DNA of 64,000 nucleotides, from contig CAICTM010000261.1 in the NCBI GenBank assembly GCA_903772945.1, positions 1 through 64,000 of the forward strand, written 5' to 3'. Source of the stretch: Seminavis robusta. Its lineage: Eukaryota > Bacillariophyta > Bacillariophyceae > Naviculales > Naviculaceae. Both the position numbers and the translations under genes were made by a program. Below the pieces are notes generated by a model. That model was not told where the DNA came from. It saw only the letters and a list, made by a program, of their open reading frames with translations, and searched no databases. Positions 1-10,921 of this stretch are shown in pieces; position 1 is the stretch's first letter, and the number at the start of each line of letters is the position of its first letter.

Positions 1-84
1 AACCATGGAGAAATAGCTCACCAAGGCAACACCATAGCACTCAAAGCTTCAGAGCGTCAGAACCATCAGCGACAGTCCGCGATA

Positions 85-1110
85 TCATTCTCGACGACGG
101 AGCCGTCCGAGCGAGCCGGAGAGCGTCGTAAGAGATATATCTGAGTTTCGTGTATAGTATTCTGGAGGCGGAAGTCCTTTTCTGTTGTCTCGCAAACTTT
201 GATCTAATTCTTCTCGATCAGTGTCATCACTAGGTAGGACGCCCTGCAAACTCTTCTGTTGTTCAAGTCGATCGTAGTGTTGTTGAAGAAGGACTCGACT
301 CTTGTATCGAAGCTGTTCACGGCATGGTCGCCTTGTGTACTCCACAGCTTGAATCGCCTGGACACTTCCCCATTCCAGTCTCCCGCCAAAAGCTTGTAGC
401 TCTGCCTGAGTGCAGAGCGATTGTACCGACCGACCACTCATCAAACAGTCTGCCTCAGCTTTGTCAATCTCGCTTGCCGCTGTTGCACTATCTGGAGCTC
501 TAAAAGGAATCCACTCGCATTTGTTGCTGAGACGTTTGAATGCTTCCAGTGTTGATTCATTACCACTCTCAGAAGGCAACAGTCGAGTTAGCTCTTGTTC
601 AATGAGATGCCGATTGGCTTTGTCATGTTGCCGCGCTGTTTCGGCAGCATTCCTTGCAGCGATTTCCTGTTGGGATCGGCGATTACGTTCTTCGCTGGCT
701 AGTAACTCTTCTTCAGTACCGAAAACCTCAATGTCCATGTCATCCCCTAAGCGGTCTCCAAGCACTCGCTCAATCTCTTGCTGGGACTCTGGATGGCCTC
801 TCTTCGTCATGCGATTGGCTTCTTCTTCACTATCGTCCAGAGCCATATCCATCGGTAGCGCCGTCGTAGGATTGGACACTTCCTCCACCTCCGGTTCTGC
901 AATCGCTTGATAGGAGAATCCCATAAATTCCTCCACATCATTCACCGGTTTCTTTGGTGCCGCTAGGTCATATGGAGCATCCCGAAATCCAATCTTTTCA
1001 GCATAGGCATTCAATAGCAGCAGCTTCTCTGTATTTAAAATCTTATAGTCAGTTGCCCCTTGCCGGATAACTGACTTCCTATCATTTCTTTCTTCAAAGA
1101 AGCAACACAT
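85..1110 (-). pseudogene. Charged C-terminal part of the transposase-like gene
   Basis: 341 codons, rich in Glu, Arg and Gln, with a predicted coiled-coil-like stretch around residues 100-185 (repeated E-x-x-R and A-x-x-A patterns). The protein reading extends upstream of the ATG (GLQRGERI), so this is probably the C-terminal end of the same transposase-like protein rather than a separate gene. A short gap with a possible intron (acceptor near 1135) separates it from the central part, but I could not make the phases agree. No catalytic motif is visible. Confidence 0.4.
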
Positions 1111-1217
1111 TATTCGCTCGCCCCTTTGTAGGCCTAAAATGAAACAGTGAGAAAATGCGATGTTTCAAAGTGTGAGTGGAATATAAGCACCAAGTTGAAG
1201 AGCGATGTTTCACTAGC

Positions 1218-2108
1218 TCATCTCACCAATGTGAGTTGCCAACAGCAGTAAAGCGAGATCCAAGTTGTCTCGCTCATTGGTATTGGTCCTCTGGCAACAT
1301 AAGTGACATCAGTTGATGGGTTTCTGCGAAATAGATTCACCAAGTGCATGGGTGGATCTGACAAGCACCCAATGTCCACATGAACCATCTGTTTTCGGAC
1401 AATATCTGTTAGCTTCCACTGCTTCATAAATAGCTTCGGCCTTGGAAGATCCCCAACTGGTTGAGTCGCCAAAATTCGATAGGTCTCGGTGTCCTTGGTT
1501 TGTACATAGTTGATCACTGCTTCGACATTGCTTCGAAGAGTCACCGGATCAGGAATGATCGAGTTTGCCTCTTTCAGAACCTCCTTAACTGTGGGCTCCC
1601 TCTTCAACTTGTCTTGCATCTTCTCCTTGGCTCTGTCGAATTCCTCTGGAGTGACAACAAATAGAGCACGAGACATTAGACCACGAAAGATGCCAGCTTG
1701 TACCGAAGAGCAGTCCACCATCAGATCATTCCACCGCTTCAACCAGTGAAAAGGATCAAGCTTAATAAGTGCGTGAGGGTACAGTGACTTCAAAATATTC
1801 CTCACATTGCAGCAGTTGTCAACATACACCACTTTCACTGAGTTCGCAATGGGCCCAAACGGATTTCCTTTCTCTGCATGAGCGTTCCTGTTCAGTCTGT
1901 TGCGCAAAAGGATGAGGTCGTTCTTTATCTCGCTGAATGATTCGGAGCTCCTCAAGGCTTTCCAAAAAACTGTCAATCCATCCTCATTTGAATGGTACAT
2001 GCACTGATAAGGTTGGAAACTGCATCCCTGTTTGGTCCAGACGCGGATTTTGGATGCAAGCTTGTAGTTGAAGTCAATCTTCAACAGTGTTGCCGTCAAT
2101 CCTCGCAT
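1218..2108 (-). pseudogene. Transposase-like central RNase H-type part
   Basis: 296 codons. At about residues 93-130 it has KVVYVDNCCNVRN followed by ALIKLDPFHWLKRW. An Asp in a beta-strand context followed by a D-x-F-H-W block is typical of transposases with an RNase H-like catalytic fold. The protein sense extends upstream of the ATG (KCLPPQAFQEQK), so the ATG is internal. It lies between the zinc-finger part and the charged C-terminal part. The family is unresolved and activity is unlikely given the frame changes. Confidence 0.5.
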
Positions 2109-2370
2109 CTTCTGCTCCTGGAAAGCTTGTGGCGGAAGACACTTACAAGGCCATCAATGCGATACTTCGAGAGGACCCGTCCATTATATCCCGTTTATCA
2201 TCAAACACCGAAAAGGGGACCAATTCCGACTCCTCCGACTGGCCAACTTCAGCCTCTGCCGATTCCTCTTCCACTTCGTTTTCCCTTCATATTGCACAAG
2301 GGCGTCCACAATTCATTATACCGACTGATGCATGGTTCAATTTCAGCTTTTCTGGCATCTGCCAGGGCTC

Positions 2371-3387
2371 TCAGGTTCTTGTAGTGGTTGTCAACAATTC
2401 GCTGCCACTTTTCAAGGGTTTAATGTTCTTGTACTCTTTTGGATTGGCTGCGAGGAGCTCAAAGCAGGTGTCAATCCCATTATCCAACAACTTGCGCAGC
2501 TTGGTGCCACCAAGCCCCTTCAAAAAACTCTTGCTGCCAAAATTATTCCTGTTATCTTTGGAGCGAAGCATGGAGCGGAATGTCCAGTCAGCGCCAGCCT
2601 TGGATTTTGCTAAGTCATACCTGCCCCGTGCAGATTGTACCGCCGACATTGCCTTGAGCTGGTTGTTCTTTAATCTCTGGTGCTCCGTGGTAGTGGTGTT
2701 GGCAGCCGGGAGCAACTCCGGAATTGTTTTCTGCTTCTTTTTTGGTCTGATCTTGTCCAATCCGATTGCGGTTAGATAGAGCTGGTGATCCTCGTAATAA
2801 GCAATGTTGGCCATTCTGACTAGCTTTTTGGCAATCGTTGCTGTAGATTCTTTGTAGGAGCTTTCCACGATGAGGCTGTGTAGTTCATCATCTACAGCAA
2901 AACCATGACCAAGGAAGAATGTAAAGAACCCATAGTAGAGGGAGGAATCCAGCTGCATGGATTCCTTGTTGTATCCAGCGAATCTTCTGCCGCAACGGGT
3001 GCACAGGTAGAGGACGGTATCGAGGTAACGAATTCTTGATACCCCATACAAAACTTTGGGGCAGTTCATCCATCTGCTTTTCTGCAAGTCCACTGCGTTC
3101 CGCTTCTTGCAATGGGGGCAGCAGGGAACGTGGTTGGGCACCAGAATGTGTGGAACCCATACCGCCATTGGCTTGATGTAAAATTGTTCCACTGTTGACT
3201 TCTTTCCACGCTGATCCAACAGGAGACTATTAAAGCGGCCTCCTTTGGTTGGAACAATGCGAGTCCAGTCTCGAGGAGGCTTGAAGAACCCTTTGTGGTC
3301 ATTGTTGATGGCGTCTCTTGTTCTCACCACAAACTTCCATTGTGCCTCTGAAATCTGCTTTGGTTTGCGTCGAGTGGCCATTGTCAT
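2371..3387 (-). pseudogene. Transposase-like N-terminal zinc-finger part
   Basis: 338 codons starting at an ATG (MTMATRRKPKQ). A basic N-terminus is followed at about residues 85-140 by two C-x2-C pairs, CCPHCKKRN and LCTRCGRRF, spaced like a zinc ribbon. The remainder is Lys/Arg-rich and helical. A sensible protein (LEKWQRIVDNHYKN and on) continues downstream in another frame, so this frame's stop is probably not the original C-terminus. The likely role was DNA binding by a transposase. The DUF6729 resemblance is from memory and unverified. Confidence 0.5.
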
Positions 3388-4984
3388 TGTCGATTGGAGG
3401 AAAAGTGTTTGCTCTCCGGTGCAATATCGATTGCATTGGATTCAAATGATGTACACAACGGTAGGGTTAGAGGCAACAATTTTCGATAGAACTATCGAAA
3501 TTTCGATAGTCTAAATAAAGAATTTTCGGGGCGCCACAGAGCTCTGCTATTAAAAGTACATTTTAAGCTTAGAAAACGACACAAAAGAAGGTCGGGGATT
3601 TAAAGGAAAAGTATGGGATATTCCACGTGTAAGCATATGCGGTTAGAAGAAAGTATTGGGATGACATTTGGACGCCAACCTCCTCCCCCCTCTTCTTTTT
3701 TCTTCTTGGCGCAGACCAACTCACACCAAGACCTCTTTTGCATAGCAGACTCAAACAGAGACATTTTTGCCACTCTAGACCAACATTTTGCTGGTGACGA
3801 GATTTTCTCTCTCTTTTGTTTAGAAAGGGTAGCCTATGTTTGGTGCCCATTGGCAGGCATGCATGGCACTGGCAAAATTTGAAGAGGATGGCCAATTTGC
3901 ATGAGGTCATGGATTTTCTCCAGTCTCCATCATATTCCAGCCTTTGAGGGTATCAGGGAACTCAAATGGGGTTCAGTTTGTAACGCGCATGCTTCGGTTC
4001 GATTCCCATAGTGTTCTCTCCAAACTCGATTCCCATAGTGTCCAATAGGTCTTCTTATCAATAGGTTTTCTTTTGAACCAGGTGGAGCAGATTTTTGGCA
4101 CGGCCAACAGTGGCCAACAGTGGCCAGGCTTTACTACTGTGTCGCCCACCACTGGATTTTCCCCACCACTGGACTGTTCAGTCATGGCATGATTTGCCTC
4201 ACATTTTGAAGAAACTCACTTTTGACATCACCTCGTGCTGACAGATATACCCCCAGCAGTTTGACCAATAGAGTCAACCTGACAATACTTTGAGATAGGG
4301 AATGCGTAATTTGGACGTGCCCGTCGCAGTGGTGGTAGTGGCTTGTTCATTTGGTGGCCACGGGAGCAACGAATGGCTGGCAAAGTAGGGCTGAAAATTT
4401 CTTACCATTTTCCCCTTGAAAATGAAACCTTTAGTTTGACATAAGATAATGCCTGCTACATGGCTGCAACCACTATAACCAGCACATGGCTGCGACAAGC
4501 AAAGAATGTAGACAGCTCTAGATATTTATCTTGGGTGTGTAGGTGCTATATTGGTTGAGTTCATCATAGTTGTCTTCCCATGGCAACAGAGATGATTTTG
4601 CCATGATTTTGCGTGGGAAGCCAAGAACAGACCTGCTTTTAACACGTGGCAGCTCTGCAGATTTCCAAAGTGAACCAGTCCAGTGGTGGGGTACACAGTA
4701 GTTTAGGTAAAGAAAATGATGCTGACTTTGGGAAGTATTGCTGGTCCTGTGGCAACAGACGTACACTCTTGGAGCTTTACACTCTTGGAGCTTTCTATCC
4801 AGTACAAAGTATCTATAATCTTAGAATGCAGCTACTAGCTAGCTAAAATCGTATGACTAGCTAGATAGTAGTATAAAGTAAGTAATTAGTTCTGTTTCAG
4901 TTTTGCCCATTTCCAATACTACAAATTAATTGTCAAGTTAGGCAGACGCATCCTCCTCATTACTCGCTCATCGCTCAAGCAAGA
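3388..4984. other. Intergenic, no gene seen
   Basis: About 1.6 kb without a convincing coding frame; the short open frames on both strands lack protein-like composition. At 3480-3512 the heptamer TCGATAG occurs three times in alternating orientation, giving small hairpins close to the transposase start; this could be part of an element end. Around 4105-4125 there are short direct repeats of GGCCAACAGT. Near 4835 and 4857 are two CTAGCTAG palindromes. Confidence 0.5.
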
Positions 4985-6496
4985 TTATTGCTCATCTTCC
5001 TCATAAACCGAAACAAAAAAGTTGTCGGAAGTGCAATGTGCGACCAATTGAGGCCCATCATCCTCTTGTTCTTGATTGTCATCTTGTCTCTTTTGTGTGA
5101 GAAAGGTAGCATTTTGCAGTGGTCGAAAGTTTTCTCCCTCTAGGTTAGTAGCGGTATCCATTCGACAGGATGCATCTCTGGATTGTGTCAAGAGGTGGGT
5201 CAATTGTTTGTATTGACGACGAGAAATGGAACTGTTCAACAAGATTACAAGAAGAAGCAAAACAAAAGTGAGGACGAGAACACAACAACATGGACAGACA
5301 AGCAAAGAGAGACAGAAGATGACGTACAGGGGAGTATCCATAATCCTCCAATGAACTTTACCCAAACAGGGTGGAGCCGTGAGACTACCCGTGTAGGAGT
5401 AGTACCAACTCGATGGCCACAGATTGTAGGGAAAGATGCGGAACCGGGGCGCCATGCCCTCGTCTTGACAGCCATTGCCGTACTTGTCGGCTTCGCAACG
5501 ATTCTTATCACCTTGCAGTTTGCGCTTTTGGGTTTTGTTGGCGTCATTATAATTGGTAGCATTATTGTGCGCTTTGGCATAATCGTGCAACGCCGCCCAG
5601 GGTGCATGACGGGCATCTCCCCGCAAATGCTTCGGACGCTTGTGGAGTAATTCACGCTTCTTCTTTCCACCACACAATGCCGCTTCTTGATTGGCCTTGC
5701 TTTGCCATCCATCCAGTAGGTACTGTTGAAAGATATCGTGATCTTCTTCGGCATTGGCTTCGACCAAGACACTGACAATGACCAATTCATTGGGCCGTGT
5801 CGCGGCCATGTGTACCATTTGAATTTCGGCATCGTATCGGGTTCCATCAATGACGTGTTCACTGCGGGCGTGTACTTCGAGCCACAACAGGACAAAGTGT
5901 TCTTCTTGATTGCGTCGATCCATGCCAAAGATATTTTCCAATCGAATTGTCGGCCGACGGCACGCCCGATCGTTGCGGGGCCAGTAATAGCGGAGTGAGT
6001 AGGGAGTAATCTCCCAGGCTTCCGGGGATGTAGCTGTTTGAGTAGCAGTAGTGTCTTGCCGTAGATTGTTTTCCAACGGATGACGACAATCGACGGTGGG
6101 ATTGAATTTGCGCAGCATCATCTCTTGTGTGTCGGTACATGCCTGATTGGGAATGACTTCAATGGGAGAAGGTCTGGCTTCATTGCCGCATTCGTTCTGG
6201 GTCCACCAATTCAAGAGAGGCGTGGCGTCTTCATTGGTCAATGCCGAAGCCAATCGTACCACTTCCCATTCTCCCCACCCTCGATTGGTAATCGCTGGCA
6301 CAGAAGACCATTTCGTGGGACCATCGGAACGCAATTCGTCATATGTATACGGCAATTTGTAATTGTCATCCCAGCCTTCGCGATTCGTACTGTCGACGCT
6401 GCCCGTGTTGCTTAGAGTGGTCTGCGCTACGACAATGGGATTTGTGGTTGCCACCAACAGCAGCAGGGGCAGCAGCAGGGAACTGGAAGAGATCAT
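4985..6496 (-). CDS. Secreted alpha-carbonic-anhydrase-like protein
   Basis: Two exons, 6496-5328 and 5231-4985, give 471 residues. The 96-base intron 5232-5327 has a GTACGT donor and AACAG acceptor. Removing it restores DTPL-SISRRQYKQL, which matches the alpha-CA block EPISVSSEQ. The N-terminus is a signal peptide (Leu-rich, ending near VVAQ). Family matches are RSEHVIDGTRYDAEIQMVHM (compare [20 protein letters not shown]) and SLTAPPCLGKVHWRIM. In human CA II numbering the zinc histidines 94, 96 and 119 seem to be replaced: the FHFHW block reads LLWLEV, and the third His is Gln. If that alignment holds, the protein is a CA-related fold without the usual metal site, not a normal CO2 hydratase. 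The intron is a multiple of three without stops, so its retention would add a hydrophobic segment. Confidence 0.8.
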   Translation of the reverse strand: MISSSSLLLPLLLLVATTNPIVVAQTTLSNTGSVDSTNREGWDDNYKLPYTYDELRSDGPTKWSSVPAITNRGWGEWEVVRLASALTNEDATPLLNWWTQNECGNEARPSPIEVIPNQACTDTQEMMLRKFNPTVDCRHPLENNLRQDTTATQTATSPEAWEITPYSLRYYWPRNDRACRRPTIRLENIFGMDRRNQEEHFVLLWLEVHARSEHVIDGTRYDAEIQMVHMAATRPNELVIVSVLVEANAEEDHDIFQQYLLDGWQSKANQEAALCGGKKKRELLHKRPKHLRGDARHAPWAALHDYAKAHNNATNYNDANKTQKRKLQGDKNRCEADKYGNGCQDEGMAPRFRIFPYNLWPSSWYYSYTGSLTAPPCLGKVHWRIMDTPLYVIFCLSLLVCPCCCVLVLTFVLLLLVILLNSSISRRQYKQLTHLLTQSRDASCRMDTATNLEGENFRPLQNATFLTQKRQDDNQEQEDDGPQLVAHCTSDNFFVSVYEEDEQ

Positions 6497-7300
6497 GCTT
6501 GACTTGAATTTTCTTCTTCCTCAAGACAGACAGTGTTACTTCTTCTACTCTTCTATCGAAGGGAGGGGATGTGATGTGTGTGAGAGAGAGAGAGAGAGGA
6601 GCTTGGTCGTACCTGGATGCACTCTCAGTCTTTTGTTGCTTTCTTCTTTGGCATCCTGTTGGCACGACGGTGCACAGAGCCCCACGCATTGGATGCGGGT
6701 TGGCCACATTCTTAGCGTTGAATCGTGCAAATTTGGGAGAAAGTAACGGCAAGATCCAGTCACGCGGGATGAACCTCTTTGGTGAAGCGCCAAGCAATGT
6801 GCTCTGAAGCAGGAAATAAATGGTAGTTAAGGTAAATTTAGATTAAGATCCAAAACGATTTACCATACCTAGCTGCTTTTTAAAGCTCAGACTAGCTACG
6901 GTAGCACTATTATTGCTTGTACCGTACCGTAAAGGAATCGAATCGAATCTCCACAAAACAACAACAAGCCCCCGCAGCAGTCGAACACAGTACAGTACAG
7001 TATCCATTAGATGGATGAATATGGCTGCCTTGAATGACTTGCATGATGTGGAGGATGTGGAGGAAACAATTCATGATGAAGGCGACGAAGCGGTACAAGC
7101 GGTTGAGAACTCGTTGAAAACCTCTTCTTCGCCAATGACGGGTTGGTTCATTCCACAGATGGCAAATTATCACGATGGTGTCAGGATTTTAGACGGACGC
7201 AGGTAGTTTAGTCAGCCTCGGGAAGAAGACCAGTAGCCTCCCCCAAGATCATCCTCTCCGAGCGGTAGCTGCCGTGATGGAGGCTGCTTCTCCGAGTTCG
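6497..7300. other. Intergenic, no gene seen
   Basis: Upstream region of the carbonic-anhydrase-like gene. It holds a short GA microsatellite at about 6579-6600. An open frame at about 6913-7206 encodes an acidic, unremarkable peptide and might belong to the decayed gene that follows, but nothing in it is recognisable. Confidence 0.4.
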
Positions 7301-7307
7301 GTGATTC

Positions 7308-7771
7308 GTGTGTACAGTACGCCTACAGCCTCACTGATCCGTATTTCATCGACCTCATCACCCATCATTGATGCCAAAACAAAAACTATCCGTGTCATCC
7401 TGGAGCCAAACGAAGTTTCCATCAACGTGATTAATTAAGCGCGTCTGTAACTCGTTCGATGCAATGCAACCAAGGCGGCTGATTCCGAGTCCGCCCTTTT
7501 GCAGTCCACCAACCTTACGTTTCGAGTTGCTGCCAACTGCTACTACCCACACTTTCCGGAGACAAGTATGCACATGAAAGGAATAATCACGGACGAGTGG
7601 ACCATTCTTGGAAGCTACAACTTTTCTTTGGCCGCCAGATACAAGAATTGGGAACAACTTGTGTGCGTGTGCTCCCAACAGGTGGATACGTTGTGGTTTG
7701 ACGCGCTGTGGGGAAATTTGAGGGAAAGAGAAATTATATTGATCTTTGGAATAATATCGATGCGTCCATAA
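7308..7771 (+). pseudogene. Phospholipase-D-like remnant with one HKD motif
   Basis: The frame at 7499-7771 contains HMKGIITDEWTILGSYNFS. This fits H-x-K-x4-D-x6-G-S-x-N, the HKD catalytic motif of the phospholipase D superfamily. The same frame upstream (7310-7437) reads like a strand-rich region (TKTIRVILEPNEVSINVIN) but is separated from it by two in-frame stops. Only one HKD motif is present, whereas intact two-domain enzymes have two and mitochondrial-type PLD proteins have one and dimerise. The absence of a start with a clean upstream exon suggests a decayed host gene. An unusual multi-exon gene cannot be excluded. Confidence 0.5.
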
Positions 7772-8397
7772 TATTTCACAAACAACAGAAACGACGGTAT
7801 TCTTCTTCTCAGCAGAAGAATCCCAAGTAGTAATAGGTTCTGCTACATTTTAAGAGTGGTACTGTACAATCTGACTCGCTCATGTCTCGATTCTCTTCAT
7901 TTATTTGAAATTGACCAAATAACACTCTAGCTACTACTTTCAGTAATACATAATAGTTCATGGTGTTGAGGTGTGGCTTTTTCTCGCGAGGAGGTACAGT
8001 CGTACAGTGCAGTGGAAGAGCCCAAGCAAAAGAAAGTCAATCCTCCAAACCAACTCTGACAAGATTTCAAGGACACGATACGATGTACGGTAGGTGATGG
8101 GAATACCGGTTGGTAATACAGCTCGCGTACTGTACACCGTAGAAGTCAAGTGTACCGGTGCCAGGGAGCTCTGCACGCGTTTGCATCAATGGAATTGAAG
8201 CGGCTTGTACGTGGTTAAAAATCTCCGTGGGTGAGTAACCCAGGCGCGCGGGATATGAATCTTTATCTATTATGGCATTATTATTGCTATATCATCAAAC
8301 GGATCTCGAAGATCCAACCAACCACAAGCAAGTCAATATTTCGCAAGAAGCCTCGTCCAACACTCATACTGACTAGCTAGAGCAACAAACAACCACA
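7772..8397. other. Intergenic, upstream of the methyltransferase gene
   Basis: About 600 bases with no coding signal. It includes a CTAGCTAG palindrome at 8373-8380, 18 bases before the next ATG, and near-matches to TACCGGTA around 8105 and 8153. It probably contains the promoter of the 8398 gene, but no specific element can be named. Confidence 0.4.
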
Positions 8398-10462
8398 ATG
8401 GCAACGATATCGCGACGTCCAGCAAAGCCGCCACTTTCCAGTGATCTGGAGAATACGGCTCACAATGGTCATCACATTAGCAGTCTACAGGCCAAGGACA
8501 ATAGTAATAGAGGAGGAGGCCATGGAACTGCCAAACGACGCGTAGTAACATCCTTTTTCAGTGGCGCGCTGTGCATGGGGGCGATCCTGTTTGCGCTTCG
8601 AGATTACGTGGCAATGCTGTGTCCACCGCCCACAGCCACGACCACCCAAACAGCAGTAGTAACAGAAGTCCAGTCTACTACTACTAGCACTACAACGAAT
8701 TCCGCCAATGAAAAAGACTGGAAATGGTTTGAAGGCGATGTCAATCAATTCTACAACGAGTTGGAAAAGGATCACAAACGCGATCCTACCAAGATTGCCA
8801 ACTACGCGGTACATCGTTGGATGGGCACGGATCGATCTACCACGCATCATTATGAATTGTTACAAGCTAGTATTTTGCGCTATTACACTGGCAACTCACC
8901 AAACGATGCCCTGCGTGTATTGGACGCCGGGTGTGGCCTGGGATCTGCCATGAAGTGGTTGGAAGAACGACAACCTACCTGGGATATTGTGGGACATACA
9001 CTCAGTGAAGAACAGGTCAAATTCATCCACGACAAATTACCAGCGCACAAATTCAAAGTGGTGCTCAAAAGTTTTGATGATTTGGACACGTCCCAAGAAT
9101 TTGATGTCATTTACAGCATTGAAGCCATGATTCATAGTATGGATATCCAAACAACACTCAAAGCATGGTCCCAACATTTGAATCGACAACACGGATCTCT
9201 GGTCGTGATTGATGACTTTTTAATGCCCGGAGCCGACAAGTCATCGGAAGAAATGCAGCTCTTTCAACGCGGTTGGATGGCCAATTCGTTTTATACAGTC
9301 GTGGAACTCAACACGATGGCCCGCAAGTACGGAATGGAATTGGTCGAATCGCGCGATTTATTGGCGGAATATCGAGTCGTCGAACTCAATTATAAAAACA
9401 AAGTGCCATCGCTAGCGGTGGAACAGAAAAAGAGTCATCAGGGATGGATTGGAAGCAAATTGCGGCACAAACTGACGGTGGAAGGGAAAATTGGATACAA
9501 TCTGCTCGTCTTTCGAAGAATGGGAGCCAAAAAGCAGAGGAGGCAACAAGAATTGCCACAACCAAAAATATCCCTGAGCAAGAATTTACCAATACTGAGT
9601 ACTGGCAATGATGACGAGTGTGCTTCGGTACCAAGGGTCGGCGACAACCAAGAGAAAGTAGTCTCCAATATTACGCCCAAGAAAGAATGCCTCTCGTCGT
9701 GGTATTGTTGCGACCAACACAAACAATACCTAAACACGCTCAAAACAAAGAGAACCAACAAACACGGGTTTCTCATGATGGACGAAAGCTTGTTTGGCAA
9801 TTACATGGAAGCCTTTGCCAGACACCTCAATGAATTTTACGAAACAATCCCATTGGACTATACCAGTGGTCGTTTTTTGGATATTGGGGCCACCGGGTCG
9901 ACGGCATCGGGCATGCAGCAAGTCACATCCAAATTTGCCCACTTTGTCGGGCCGTTACAATATTGGATGCTCGATTCGGATCAGGGTGCCAAGTCGCTGC
10001 CGCGGACTATTTATTGCGATATTTGCGACTGTCCACAAGGGGATTCGTGTGGATTTGATGTCACATTCTCCCATACAGTGCTAGAACATGCGGCTCGACC
10101 CGAAAAGGCATTTGACACCGTCGCACGGTTGACCAAAAAGGGGGGGCTGACATTGCACCTCGTGCCGTGGAGTTATCAGTACCATGCCACACCCGATGAC
10201 TACTATCGCTTTAGTCATGCGGCACTGAAAGTTTTGGTACGTTTTGGTTATTGTCTAGCGCACTGGTTTTATGCGGTTCTCTCGAGCGGCACTAATCAAT
10301 CGTTTGTTCCATGTTGCTTGTACAACAAAGATGGAAGACAGAGGCTTTGAACCGTTGGAAATTGGATACGACCTCTGTAGCAAGCCACAAGCTGTCATGA
10401 AGCGTGTGGATGAACACTATGACTTTATTTGGTTGACATACGTAATAGCCAAGAAGCTGTAG
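8398..10462 (+). CDS. Membrane-anchored protein with two SAM-methyltransferase domains
   Basis: Exons 8398-10236 and 10331-10462 give 656 residues. The 94-base intron 10237-10330 (donor GTACGT, acceptor CAAAG) restores the C-terminus EHYDFIWLTYVIAKKL. A single hydrophobic segment at about residues 50-70 suggests a type II membrane anchor. Domain 1 (about 150-340) has the class I SAM motif VLDAGCGLGSAMKWLEE, then FDVIYSIEAMIHS and GSLVVIDDF. Domain 2 (about 490-620) has GRFLDIGATGSTASG, FDVTFSHTVLEHA and GGLTLHLVPW, the pattern of methyltransferase-11-like enzymes. Substrates are unknown. The linker between them has a short Cys-containing stretch (CLSSWYCCDQH). The Kozak context is CACAATGG. 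The two domains are not close duplicates, so the fusion may join two different activities. Confidence 0.8.
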
Positions 10463-10921
10463 GCAGGAACGAACAAGGAGGAAGCAGGGCAACCAGGCTT
10501 TCATTCAATCACCTGACAGTCACTGGTTTCGAATGTGGTTGGAGCTTATGCGCATTGGGTGCTGTGTATCGGTCCCCTCCACGATTGGGTCTTCCGTCGT
10601 TTTCGCTGGTGGAATGATGTAAACTAGACAGAATCGATTCATACCGATCGTGTCCCTTTTGAAGGCCGACCCCCAAGCAACAATGAACAAGCTTGCCACC
10701 ATTCTACTGTCCTTCCTCATTCATGCATACTTGGTTGGCTTCCTCGGGGCTGCCTTCCTTCTGCTGGTCACGGTTAACCCACTCCTTGGCTTGAGCAGCA
10801 AGCAGAATACGGTAGGAACTCACGTGGGGCGGTAAACTGAGGTATAAACTTCTCTATGCATGAAATTACTACAAAAACGTCGAACTACGTCGATATGCCC
10901 TCGCCTTGCCTGCCTTCCAAC
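10463..10921. other. Intergenic between convergent genes
   Basis: About 460 bases between the 3' ends of the plus-strand methyltransferase and the minus-strand Cys-rich gene. A 61-codon open frame at 10650-10835 has a hydrophobic stretch but no supporting context; I do not call it a gene. Confidence 0.4.

Larger units (their letters stand above)
85..3387 (-). mobile_element. Transposase-like element, decayed
   Basis: Three consecutive minus-strand open frames (2371-3387, 1218-2108, 85-1110) read as one protein in the order N-terminus to C-terminus. The first has two C-x2-C pairs (CCPHC and CTRCG contexts), like a zinc ribbon. The second has YVDNCC and LDPFHWLKRW, which resemble the acidic-residue blocks of an RNase H-like DDE transposase. 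The third is charged and helical. Stretches of sensible protein continue between the frames only after changes of reading frame, about three in all, so the gene looks broken rather than spliced. The family is not certain. The zinc-finger part resembles the DUF6729-type proteins that occur with transposase-like domains in stramenopiles and fungi. The left end of the element may lie outside the window. I found no terminal inverted repeats by eye. Confidence 0.55.

Noticed and set aside
5245-5328. A membrane-spanning segment in the carbonic-anhydrase-like protein
   Set aside because: It is the translation of a good GTACGT...CAG intron; removing it restores the family block. It is kept only as a possible intron-retention product.
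10650-10835. A small hydrophobic protein gene
   Set aside because: Only 61 codons, between convergent genes, with no upstream or homology support.
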